Positions 21,768-28,315 of a stretch of DNA of 31,198 bases are shown in pieces. Source of the stretch: Candidatus Woesearchaeota archaeon (lineage in GTDB: Archaea; Nanobdellota; Nanobdellia; Woesearchaeales; JAHWIC01). Numbering within the stretch: the stretch's first letter is position 1; each line of letters opens with the position of its first letter. The stretch spans positions 1 through 31,198 of the forward strand of contig JAHWIK010000023.1 of NCBI GenBank assembly GCA_019322485.1, in the 5' to 3' direction. Under the pieces are notes generated by a model. That model was given only the letters and a program-made list of their open reading frames with translations, did no database searches and was not told the DNA's origin. The position numbers and the translations under genes are program-made.

Positions 21768-22433
21768 TTACTTTATCTCATAATTAGCTTCTATCCATTT
21801 ACAGTAATCGCAGTCTTTATCTGGCTTAGGCATATCTCCTTCCAAAGTTTGTATTGCTTTTTTGAAGATATTCTCTGCATTCTTTATGTCTGTCTTCATC
21901 TTTACTAAGTCAGTGTTGAAAATTACTTTTCCGTTCTCATCTACCTTTTCTGGATGGTAGAATAGTAAGTAGGCATAATCTTCAGTTTCTTTATTGTTTT
22001 TTCTTAATAAGAAATTGTAGATATCTAATTGGTTCTGGTAATGTGCTGCTGTATCTTCTTTCAAAGGATACCCTCTTGTTTTGTAGTCCAAAACAATCAG
22101 TTTATCTCCTTTCACCAGGATATTATCAACTGCTCCCCTTAGAAGATTTCCTTTCTTGTCAGTCCATTGTATGCCCTTTAGATTGTTTCTCCATTCCTTT
22201 AGCAACTCTTTATTGTTGAAGAGCTTTACTCCTTCCAACTCTCTTAATTCCGGAGGCAAAGAGTTATTCTCCATGAAAAAATCAAAGTGCGTTTTTAGAA
22301 TTCTATCCATACCTCCTGGCAGAGAAGGGAATATTCCTTCTGGTCTTCTTATCTTTTTATTATGATGAAGCCAGAAACATCTTGGGCATTCTTTTAATAG
22401 ATTTAATGAACTTGGGCTGAGTTTGTATGGCAT
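21768..22433 (-). CDS. Cas4-like PD-(D/E)XK nuclease
   Basis: The start chosen is ATG 22433 (221 residues), because a TATA box lies about 27 bases upstream (22455-22465); the frame opens 15 codons earlier. The nuclease core shows GAVDNI (Asp103), LDYKTRG (Asp116, Lys118) and the QxxxY helix around QNQLDIYN. Cysteines C16/C19 at the start and C198/C201 at the end form the four-cysteine set that holds an iron-sulfur cluster in Cas4/AddB-type nucleases. No cas1, cas2 or CRISPR repeats are nearby, so this is a stand-alone member, probably acting on DNA ends. It meets the preceding small gene tail to tail. Confidence 0.82.
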   Translation of the reverse strand: MPYKLSPSSLNLLKECPRCFWLHHNKKIRRPEGIFPSLPGGMDRILKTHFDFFMENNSLPPELRELEGVKLFNNKELLKEWRNNLKGIQWTDKKGNLLRGAVDNILVKGDKLIVLDYKTRGYPLKEDTAAHYQNQLDIYNFLLRKNNKETEDYAYLLFYHPEKVDENGKVIFNTDLVKMKTDIKNAENIFKKAIQTLEGDMPKPDKDCDYCKWIEANYEIK

Positions 22434-22454
22434 GGTTTGGTTTTTGATTTGGTT

Positions 22455-22465
22455 GTTTATAAATT
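22455..22465 (-). promoter_or_regulatory. TATA box of the Cas4-like gene
   Basis: On the minus strand AATTTATAAAC is centred about 27 bases before the ATG at 22433. It fixes the start of the nuclease at that codon. Confidence 0.55.
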
Positions 22466-22491
22466 TATTGAAAATCAAAGAAAAAGGGAAA

Positions 22492-22547
22492 ACTATATAT
22501 AGTGTTTATTACGTGTTTTCTTATATAGTTTAAATTAAAAAAGAGGT
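22492..22547 (+). promoter_or_regulatory. Promoter and ribosome site of the surface protein gene
   Basis: ACTATATATAGT (22492-22503, itself palindromic) is the likely TATA box, giving a leader of about 30 bases. GAGGT at 22543-22547 is a Shine-Dalgarno five bases before the ATG at 22553. Confidence 0.5.
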
Positions 22548-22552
22548 TTCAA

Positions 22553-24031
22553 ATGAAAAAACAAATAATTCTTAGTTTAGTAATACTTGCAGTGCTTTCT
22601 GTATTATCAATTGGAGTGAGTGCTGGCGCTCCTACCGTTACGCTTACTTCTCCTGGTAATGATACCTGGGCAAGCAGCAATCAGCCTGATTTTGTGTTCA
22701 CTCCAGTAAGCCAAGTAAATATAACACTTTCCTGCGAGTTATTTATTAATGATAGCACCTATGGAACTAATGCTACATCAGACAACAATACAGCAACAAC
22801 AATCACTGCAAGCAGTGCCTTGGCTGATGGCTCTTATGGTTGGAATATTAATTGCACAGATTCTAGTAGCACAGTGCAAAGTGAAACAAGGATTTTGAAG
22901 GTTGATTTTACACTGCCTGTTATAACACCATCAACTCCGGCAGATAATGCATATACAAATAATGATACAGTTACCTATACACCAAGCGATGCATTTCTCA
23001 ATACCTGCAAATGGCACACTATAAACACGTCAAATGCTTCTGATACAGACTCAGGTTCAGCATCAGCAAACAATGGCGTCTTGAATTCACAGCAGCTTAC
23101 ACTTACTGACGGCAGCTTTTACTGGTACATAAACTGCACTGATGATGCAGGCAACATAGGAGTGTCTGCAACCAGGACAATCAATTATGATGCAACTGAG
23201 CCAGTAATAAGCAGCGTAGCTAGTTCAGCATCATCATCAGGAGCAACAATAACATGGACTACAGATGAAAGCGCCAATTCACAGGTTAATTATGGAACAA
23301 CAACTGCTCTTGGCTCTACAAGCTCAAGCGCATCTTATACAACAAGCCACAGCGTTGGTGTAAGCGGTTCAGCTTCAACAACCTATTACTATAATGTCAC
23401 AAGCTGCGACCAGGCAGGAAACTGCCAGTCAGATGCGTTGTATAACTTTACAACCTCTGCAGCACCTGCTCCAAGCACAACAACCACTACAACCACTACA
23501 TCAAGAAGCAGAAGGACTGCCTCAAGCACTCCACCTCCATCACTTAACTATTATCTTGCACAGCCGACCAAGACAGTTACATTAAGAACAACAGACGATG
23601 TCCAGTTTGATGTTGCTGGAGCCAGGCATAGGGCAAAGATAAAGAATATACACGCTGATCATGTAACTGTTACAGTGAGCTCAACACCAATGGATGTTGA
23701 CTTGTATGTTGACAAGCCCCTTAGCATTGATTTGAATGACGACGGCATGAATGACATCCAGCTCACCCTGATTTCATTTTCATCATCAAATGCAAGGATA
23801 AAGTTTGATGCCATATCTGAGCAGGTTGAGCCAATAGGAAAGGCAGAGCAGGTTCCTGTTGAAGAGGCTCCTGTGGAAGAAGAAGTCAAGGAAGAAGTTA
23901 AGGTTCCTGAACCAAAGGTTGAGGCTGAAGAAGAAGCCGAGCCTTTCAATGCAGTTCCTTTGATAGGAATTTTAGCTGCAGCAGCAGTTATAGCAGGAAT
24001 TATCTTTGTGCTTTCGAGAAAAAAGAAATAA
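22553..24031 (+). CDS. Surface-anchored Ig/fibronectin-like protein
   Basis: The protein has 492 residues. A signal peptide (MKKQIILSLVILAVLSVLSI and on) starts it. The ectodomain has two bacterial-Ig-like modules (about 28-120 and 122-212, both with YxWxINCTD), then a fibronectin III/purple-acid-phosphatase-like module (214-300, WTTDESANSQVNYGTT), a Thr/Ser-rich linker (about 303-325, likely O-glycosylated), a beta module, and an acidic Glu/Val/Pro stretch. A C-terminal helix with RKKK (about 467-492) anchors it in the membrane. Several N-x-S/T sites suggest N-glycosylation. It is probably a cell-surface or adhesion protein. A T-rich terminator follows. Confidence 0.82.
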   Translation: MKKQIILSLVILAVLSVLSIGVSAGAPTVTLTSPGNDTWASSNQPDFVFTPVSQVNITLSCELFINDSTYGTNATSDNNTATTITASSALADGSYGWNINCTDSSSTVQSETRILKVDFTLPVITPSTPADNAYTNNDTVTYTPSDAFLNTCKWHTINTSNASDTDSGSASANNGVLNSQQLTLTDGSFYWYINCTDDAGNIGVSATRTINYDATEPVISSVASSASSSGATITWTTDESANSQVNYGTTTALGSTSSSASYTTSHSVGVSGSASTTYYYNVTSCDQAGNCQSDALYNFTTSAAPAPSTTTTTTTTSRSRRTASSTPPPSLNYYLAQPTKTVTLRTTDDVQFDVAGARHRAKIKNIHADHVTVTVSSTPMDVDLYVDKPLSIDLNDDGMNDIQLTLISFSSSNARIKFDAISEQVEPIGKAEQVPVEEAPVEEEVKEEVKVPEPKVEAEEEAEPFNAVPLIGILAAAAVIAGIIFVLSRKKK

Positions 24032-24032
24032 T

Positions 24033-24050
24033 TCTTTTATTTTTTTAATT
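24033..24050 (+). terminator. T-rich transcription terminator
   Basis: Right after the stop at 24031 comes a stretch in which nearly all bases are T (TCTTTTATTTTTTTAATT), without a stem-loop, typical of archaeal termination. Confidence 0.45.
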
Positions 24051-24090
24051 AGTTAAAGAAATAGTGGTATTTGTCTTTAGAACAGCTAAA

Positions 24091-24170
24091 ACTTTAAAAG
24101 CCATTCTCAATTTCCCCTCTTAAAGGGGTGAGTATTCACTCTAAGATTCGTTCTTAGGGTTTAGTGAGGG
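24091..24170 (+). promoter_or_regulatory. Promoter and structured leader of the 208-residue protein gene
   Basis: TATA box ACTTTAAAAG at 24091-24100 predicts a start near 24122, possibly just after the first hairpin CCCCT/AGGGG (24114-24118 with 24124-24128). A second hairpin CTAAG/CTTAG spans 24141-24157. GTGAGGG at 24164-24170 is the ribosome site. A leader with a hairpin just before the ribosome site is unusual among the mostly leaderless genes here. Confidence 0.45.
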
Positions 24171-24176
24171 ATAATC

Positions 24177-24803
24177 ATGGATGAGATGAGGCTATACTAT
24201 GAAGCTGCTCCAGCTGAAGAGGGCTTAGCTCAAAAAGTTGACGTTGCTTTTCATGTTGTAAGAACTGGAAGTATGTGGAAAGACCCAGAAGCAAATACAA
24301 GGGCAAAACTATGGAAAACTCTAGGCGGGATAATGTTTGAGGATAGAAACTGGACTCGTACACATGATGCTGACCAATATCATTTCTACACAGGAGAATT
24401 AACGCCAGCAGACCTTGACAGCCTGCTGATGTACGTTAGTTCGCAGGAGATTCCAATTGAGTACGGCATACCTCAGTTTGATGGAATACAGAATCCTTTT
24501 AATGGGGAAATTTCAAAAGAAAGGATTGGATATGGTTTTTTTGATTCCAAAAGGTTTGAAAAGCCGGCTGTGCCTGAGGGCGGCCTTGGACTTGGGTTTG
24601 GATATGGTTACATGAGCGCATTCCCTTTCCGGAGCAAACTGTTCGGAGCAAGATGGGATCTTGCTAAAGGTGCAAATGAGTTTTACAGGAAGAGTGATGC
24701 CTTTAAAGGCGGCAAGGCTCTTGGGGTGCTGACTGCTCTTGCATTGTATGCCTGTGCAGCTGTTTGTGGTGTTGCCCTTGTCGATGAATTTGTAAAGAAA
24801 TGA
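24177..24803 (+). CDS. Hypothetical tail-anchored protein
   Basis: The protein has 208 residues and no recognised family. The soluble part has a Trp/Tyr/Phe-rich middle, including a glycine-rich GGLGLGFGYGYM (about 145-156). A single transmembrane helix near the C-terminus (about 182-203) followed by DEFVKK suggests tail anchoring with the bulk in the cytoplasm. Start supported by GTGAGGG six bases upstream. It leads into the STAS gene 7-13 bases downstream, so it may anchor or sense for that pair. Confidence 0.6.
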   Translation: MDEMRLYYEAAPAEEGLAQKVDVAFHVVRTGSMWKDPEANTRAKLWKTLGGIMFEDRNWTRTHDADQYHFYTGELTPADLDSLLMYVSSQEIPIEYGIPQFDGIQNPFNGEISKERIGYGFFDSKRFEKPAVPEGGLGLGFGYGYMSAFPFRSKLFGARWDLAKGANEFYRKSDAFKGGKALGVLTALALYACAAVCGVALVDEFVKK

Positions 24804-24816
24804 GGTTTATTTGAAA

Positions 24817-25248
24817 ATGATACAAGAGATGGCAAGATTTGGAGACGGCTATGTGGTTGAAGGGCTGTATACTGGCCGTGATATCAGTGCAGTCATAATA
24901 AGGTGCCCTGGAGATATGAGTTATGAAACAAATGGGCTATTAAGCAAAGCAATAGAATGTGCTTATAACGGAAAAAACCATGCTGTATTAGATATGGCTA
25001 AAGTCGAACGCGTGGACACCCATGCAATTGGAATTATAGCAGCAGGATGTTTTGAAGCTGAAAAACAAGGTCTTGAACTCTTGCTCGCGAATGTTTGCAG
25101 CAATGTAGATAGATTATTTGGTTTCATCGGTCTTAGAGATACCCTTGCCACCTACGGTTCAATAGATAGGGAAACAATTCGTGAAGAACCAAATGAGCGC
25201 AGGAGAGCAGTTCTTGAAGCAGTTAAGGAAGGTTTTGGTGTTCAATAA
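24817..25248 (+). CDS. STAS domain protein (anti-anti-sigma-like), copy 1
   Basis: The ATG at 24817 was chosen (143 residues), with GAGGT at 24802-24806; a TTG at 24811 is an alternative. The STAS fold is visible in HAVLDMAKVERVDTHAIGIIAAG, the position where SpoIIAA-type proteins have D-S/T; here Asp-Thr is kept, so phosphorylation of Thr is possible. LELLLANVCSNVDRLFGFIGL and the DTLATYGSID end also fit. The tail RRAVLEAVKEGFG is shared with copy 2. STAS proteins switch partners according to phosphorylation by an anti-sigma-type kinase; archaea lack sigma factors, so the target must differ. Confidence 0.78.
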   Translation: MIQEMARFGDGYVVEGLYTGRDISAVIIRCPGDMSYETNGLLSKAIECAYNGKNHAVLDMAKVERVDTHAIGIIAAGCFEAEKQGLELLLANVCSNVDRLFGFIGLRDTLATYGSIDRETIREEPNERRRAVLEAVKEGFGVQ

Positions 25249-25268
25249 AGGCTCCTATTTGTTTTAAA

Positions 25269-25694
25269 ATGGCACCCAGAGAATATAAATCAAGTCTAAC
25301 TAGGTATGTAATTGAAGGTCCTTATAAGTCTAGTGTAGGCGATGTCTCAGTCCTAAGATGCGAGGGCTTCATGGATCCGCATACCCTTGACAAATTTGAG
25401 GAAGAGCTGATGTCTTTGGTTTCACGCAAGGAGCATGCTGTTCTGGACATGGCTAAGGTTCTTTATCTTGCTTCTGCAGTAGCAGGCGCTATGGTTAGTA
25501 ATGAAACATTTTTTAGAGATGATAGTCTCGAGATACTTCTTATTGGTATGCAGCCGCAAGTAGCTCGTGTCTTTGAAGTACTTAGTCTTGATAAAGTATT
25601 TGCAGCCTATGCTACTATTGATGAAGCGCTTAAGGAAGAAGATCCGACTAAAAGAGCAGTTCTTGAAGCAGTTAAGGAACAGTTTGGCGCTTAA
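25269..25694 (+). CDS. STAS domain protein, degenerate copy 2
   Basis: The protein has 141 residues and is paralogous to the preceding gene: HAVLDMAKV is identical, and the C-terminal KRAVLEAVKEQFG differs little, with the underlying DNA nearly identical over about 27 bases. The phospho-site is lost: VDTHAIG in copy 1 is YLASAVAG here. It may lock one state or act as a dimer partner. It starts 20 bases after copy 1, with no strong ribosome site, presumably in the same mRNA. Confidence 0.72.
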   Translation: MAPREYKSSLTRYVIEGPYKSSVGDVSVLRCEGFMDPHTLDKFEEELMSLVSRKEHAVLDMAKVLYLASAVAGAMVSNETFFRDDSLEILLIGMQPQVARVFEVLSLDKVFAAYATIDEALKEEDPTKRAVLEAVKEQFGA

Positions 25695-25782
25695 TCAATA
25701 AAAAACATCAATAACGAAAACTCAATAGGGGGAATAGATACCTGACCCTTGAGCTTCTTTTACAGCTGTTCCCCACCCCCTT
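25695..25782 (+). repeat. Intergenic inverted-repeat element, copy A
   Basis: Starting right after the stop of STAS copy 2, the element opens with TCAATAAAAAA and includes TCAATAGGGGGAATA (25722-25736) and GTTCCCCACCCCCTT (25768-25782). GGGGGAA and TTCCCC/CCCCC can pair, forming a hairpin with a loop of about 30 bases that contains AGCTTCTTTT. Copy B at 26137-26210 shares these blocks. It may be a terminator, a mRNA stability element, or a small non-autonomous mobile repeat. Confidence 0.65.
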
Positions 25783-25791
25783 CTGCATAAA

Positions 25792-25803
25792 TTTATTTAA
25801 ATA
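25792..25803 (+). promoter_or_regulatory. TATA box of the 102-residue protein gene
   Basis: TTTATTTAAATA is centred about 27 bases before the ATG at 25825, immediately after repeat copy A. The gene therefore has its own promoter and probably a leaderless mRNA. Confidence 0.55.
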
Positions 25804-25824
25804 AAGACAGATTTACTCCTTAAT

Positions 25825-26133
25825 ATGTTTGACTCATATGACCTTGATGCAGTCCTGGAAGTTTCAGGAATGGTTATAACTCCTGAAGATGCTATTGAAT
25901 TTTTTGAAGAGCTGGAAATGTCTCCTCTCGAAGTAATGGCAGGCTTTAATCGATCGATTAGCAATGAAATAAGAGCAGACCCTAATTACGATCCTATGAA
26001 AGACTTCAGAATGTTCATTCCTTGCCTCGCACAGTGCGGACTTTTTTATGACCCGGACACAAGGAGATTTGAAGAAGTGGATTATTATGTGCTGGAATGT
26101 TATTTTGAACCTCCTGAGTATTTGCAGAACTGA
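25825..26133 (+). CDS. Small acidic hypothetical protein
   Basis: The protein has 102 residues, strongly acidic, with no signal peptide or membrane segment and no recognised family. The three cysteines include IPCLAQCG. It is bracketed on both sides by copies of the same intergenic inverted repeat and lies just upstream of the HopA1-like gene. It has no leader/core division or Ser/Thr/Cys-rich tail, so it does not look like a modified-peptide precursor. Confidence 0.55.
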   Translation: MFDSYDLDAVLEVSGMVITPEDAIEFFEELEMSPLEVMAGFNRSISNEIRADPNYDPMKDFRMFIPCLAQCGLFYDPDTRRFEEVDYYVLECYFEPPEYLQN

Positions 26134-26136
26134 TTT

Positions 26137-26210
26137 TCAATAAAAAATCATCAATAGGGGGAATACAGGCTTCTTTTTGTTAATATCTTACTAACGTTCC
26201 CCACCCCCTT
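26137..26210 (+). repeat. Intergenic inverted-repeat element, copy B
   Basis: It begins four bases after the stop of the 102-residue gene with TCAATAAAAAA, then TCAATAGGGGGAATA (26151-26165), GGCTTCTTTT, and GTTCCCCACCCCCTT (26196-26210). The two 15-base blocks are identical to those in copy A, while the sequence between differs in order and length, so the arms, not the loop, are conserved. Confidence 0.65.
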
Positions 26211-26266
26211 GTGGTACTGATGACTACAACATTTCTTTTTATTGCCCTGATTCTTACAAATAAGGT

Positions 26267-27064
26267 ATGGAAGATATACAGGAAGTGCTGGAAGCACAGT
26301 CATACCTTGCTCCAAGGCAGATTATAGAGTATATGGCAGACCAGTTTACTGACCGCAGGCTTAACTCAGATGACTTTTATGACATACTCACAGGAGTATT
26401 TGAAAAGGAACCAACGCCTATGACTTCAGCTGAGTTAGGTGAGCATAGGGATGCATTGTGGGAAAAAGGTGTGCTCCTGGAAACAAGCCCGCAAGGCAAT
26501 GGATTTCTAAGCAGGGATTTTGACCTTCCCCCTGGAAGGCACCTCAGGTTCTACCTTAATGCGCACGATGCACCTGGCAGCCGTCAAATTCTGGAGTCAA
26601 TAGTTGAAGAGCTTAGGGGCCATAGGTTTAGGATAAAGACTGTTGGTTTGGCCTCAGATGGATTTTTAAGGAATGACAACACCCTGGTTTATGTTGCACT
26701 GGGTGATGCACCAGGGTATTTTGATTACATGAGAAGGCTTTCTGCAAAGCATGCTGATTGTTTTGATGATGAGGTTCCTCTTATGTCCAGGAAGCTTGGA
26801 AAAGGCATAGGATACGCAGCAAGCCCTGTAAAAGGCATGATTCACATTTTTGATGAGTTTTTTAACTTAGCAAACGGCTCATTCAATTATGCGCACTGCA
26901 TGGTTCTTCAGGCAACCTTTAATCGGGTGATTGAAAAGGGCATTGAAGAATTTGACCATATAACTTCGCTGTATCAGGATGCGCTGCTGCATACAAGATT
27001 TGACCCGGAAAGGCCTTATCTTGGCCTGGGAATGAAGGATCCTTTAGAAGTATGTTCTTTGTAA
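26267..27064 (+). CDS. HopA1-like protein
   Basis: The protein has 265 residues. The family pattern of HopA1 proteins appears in order: RFYLN (94-98), FRIK (121-124), RNDNTLVYV (135-143), VPLMSRKLGKGIGYA (170-184) and SFNYAH (205-210). HopA1 proteins include a bacterial type III effector and enzymes that act with a phosphotransferase in making dehydrated peptides (lanthipeptide class V, thioamitides), where they are thought to eliminate phosphate. Here no precursor peptide is seen, and the only kinase-like protein, 3.4 kb downstream, lacks catalytic residues. Residues 1-90 are helical. Assignment is by motif; the archaeal substrate is unknown. The TATA (26234-26243) is weak, and AAGGT abuts the start. 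Confidence 0.55.
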   Translation: MEDIQEVLEAQSYLAPRQIIEYMADQFTDRRLNSDDFYDILTGVFEKEPTPMTSAELGEHRDALWEKGVLLETSPQGNGFLSRDFDLPPGRHLRFYLNAHDAPGSRQILESIVEELRGHRFRIKTVGLASDGFLRNDNTLVYVALGDAPGYFDYMRRLSAKHADCFDDEVPLMSRKLGKGIGYAASPVKGMIHIFDEFFNLANGSFNYAHCMVLQATFNRVIEKGIEEFDHITSLYQDALLHTRFDPERPYLGLGMKDPLEVCSL

Positions 27065-27074
27065 GTTCCTTTCT

Positions 27075-27413
27075 TTAGAGCCCTAGCAAACTATCGTTAA
27101 TCTCTTTTCTTAGGCTGGACAGCTGTTCTTCAGAAGTTCCATACTCCCTTGCAAGCTCGCTGGCTGTCCTGGGGTGTGCTTCTCCAAGCATGTCCAAGCT
27201 GACTGCGTATTGCAGGTTAAGGCCCCTGTCATAGTCTCTCACCATATTTTCTATTTCAGCAGGGTCTATACCAACTATTCCTGAACTATTTCCTGCACTA
27301 AGGGATTTTGCTCTCTCCTTTAGGTACATCTTTACAACAGCGCCTGCAGCGCTTACAACACTGCCTACACCCTCTGCAATATCCATTACTAATTCAAATA
27401 GTGCGTAGCTCAT
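27075..27413 (-). CDS. Hypothetical protein with N-terminal hydrophobic helix
   Basis: The protein has 112 residues and no recognised family. Residues 5-30 form a hydrophobic/amphipathic helix (LFELVMDIAEGVGSVVSAAG), possibly membrane-bound. The C-terminal part (TASELAREYGTSEEQLSSLR, about 83-102) resembles a helix-turn-helix in outline, which is only suggestive. It diverges from the protease gene across the symmetrical promoter at 27436-27495 and converges on the HopA1-like gene with 10 bases between. Confidence 0.55.
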   Translation of the reverse strand: MSYALFELVMDIAEGVGSVVSAAGAVVKMYLKERAKSLSAGNSSGIVGIDPAEIENMVRDYDRGLNLQYAVSLDMLGEAHPRTASELAREYGTSEEQLSSLRKEINDSLLGL

Positions 27414-27435
27414 ATCGCAGTGTTAATATATTTAA

Positions 27436-27495
27436 GTATATAAATCTTACTGTTGTAGCTCCTAGATAGTAGTAAAGATAGAAAGATTTAAATAC
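27436..27495. promoter_or_regulatory. Symmetrical bidirectional promoter, copy 1
   Basis: GTATATAAATCTT at the left end and GATTTAAATAC at the right end are near mirror images, each serving as TATA box for one of the divergent genes (27413 leftward, 27519 rightward). Between them lie TTGTAGCTCCTA (27453-27464) and TAGTAGTAA (27467-27475). The same arrangement recurs at 30367-30428. It likely binds a common regulator. Confidence 0.7.
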
Positions 27496-27518
27496 CATGT
27501 ACAAATCTTTTACCTAAA

Positions 27519-28271
27519 ATGCCGGAAGATACGCTGGAACAAATCAAGAGAATAAAATTTGAAGTAGGCAGGAAGGAAGCTGATTCTATCAGACTTATAG
27601 AAAATCTCAGAAGAGACTTAGCTTCTAAGACTGATGAAAAAGAAAGAAAGCGATATCATGAATCCCTGAGATGGACAGAACAGAGGCATTGGCTTATGGC
27701 GGAGAACCCTGTTCTTTGGGTTTATGTTGAAAATGGCGTGCCTGATTCAAAAGCTGCTGAAGCAGCTTTTGGAATGAAAAGGCTGATTGTCCAGCCATAC
27801 GGATTAAACATGACTTTTGAGGTTGTGAAGGATAGGGGATATATTACAGACAGTTTGGCGTCAATATGCCAAGATCCGGACATTGTAGCCGGCGGACTTA
27901 CTACAGATTCAGACCCCAGGCGGCTTGCGGGCAAAATTATGAATGATTATAGAACAGGGGATGAGCCGGCCCACGGCAGCGTAGTCATCACAAGAAGAGA
28001 CTTTAAGGGACCTGAATTAGGCATCACTGATGCTACCAATACCTTGGTGATAGTTTCAAACGCACGTGCACGTAACCTGGAAGTTATATCTGCACATGAG
28101 CTGCTGCATTATATTGGTGCTGTTGAAGAAAACTGCGGCAACACATGCTTAATGAACTTTCACTTAACAAGCGAGACCCTATGCCCCAAATGCTATACAA
28201 GTTTGGTTGCTTATACAGGCGGTCTGGATTCTGTTATGAGAGAGCATGGAAGGCATTTGCTGGTTAAGTAA
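27519..28271 (+). CDS. Archaemetzincin-like zinc protease
   Basis: The protein has 250 residues. The site is HELLHYIGAVE (193-203), followed by Cys206, C210-L-M and C222-x2-C225. Archaemetzincins have HExxHxxGxxH plus CxMx..CxxC holding a second zinc; here the third ligand position is Glu203 instead of His, and the cysteine spacing is shorter. Glu194 would be the catalytic base. Residues 1-60 are a charged coiled coil, which the core family lacks. There is no signal peptide, so it is cytoplasmic. TATA at 27487-27494 gives a leaderless mRNA. The Tat lipoprotein gene follows 44 bases later. Confidence 0.72.
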   Translation: MPEDTLEQIKRIKFEVGRKEADSIRLIENLRRDLASKTDEKERKRYHESLRWTEQRHWLMAENPVLWVYVENGVPDSKAAEAAFGMKRLIVQPYGLNMTFEVVKDRGYITDSLASICQDPDIVAGGLTTDSDPRRLAGKIMNDYRTGDEPAHGSVVITRRDFKGPELGITDATNTLVIVSNARARNLEVISAHELLHYIGAVEENCGNTCLMNFHLTSETLCPKCYTSLVAYTGGLDSVMREHGRHLLVK

Positions 28272-28280
28272 TTCTTTGGC

Positions 28281-28289
28281 TTACTACTA
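28281..28289. promoter_or_regulatory. Inverted TAGTAGTAA motif before the Tat lipoprotein gene
   Basis: TTACTACTA is the exact reverse complement of TAGTAGTAA, found in both bidirectional promoters (27467-27475 and 30426-30434). It lies 27 bases before the ATG at 28316, where no good TATA box is seen. It is a candidate binding site for a shared regulator. Confidence 0.35.
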
Positions 28290-28315
28290 AAAAGGTTTTC
28301 ATTGGAAGAAGCAAA

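Noticed and set aside
21768..22478. Possible CRISPR-Cas remnant because of the Cas4-like nuclease
   Set aside because: No direct-repeat array and no cas1, cas2 or effector gene was found anywhere in the window; stand-alone Cas4-like nucleases are common in archaea.
25825..26133. 102-residue protein as a RiPP precursor for the HopA1-like protein
   Set aside because: It is evenly acidic, has no leader/core boundary, no protease site and no cluster of Ser, Thr or Cys near the end.
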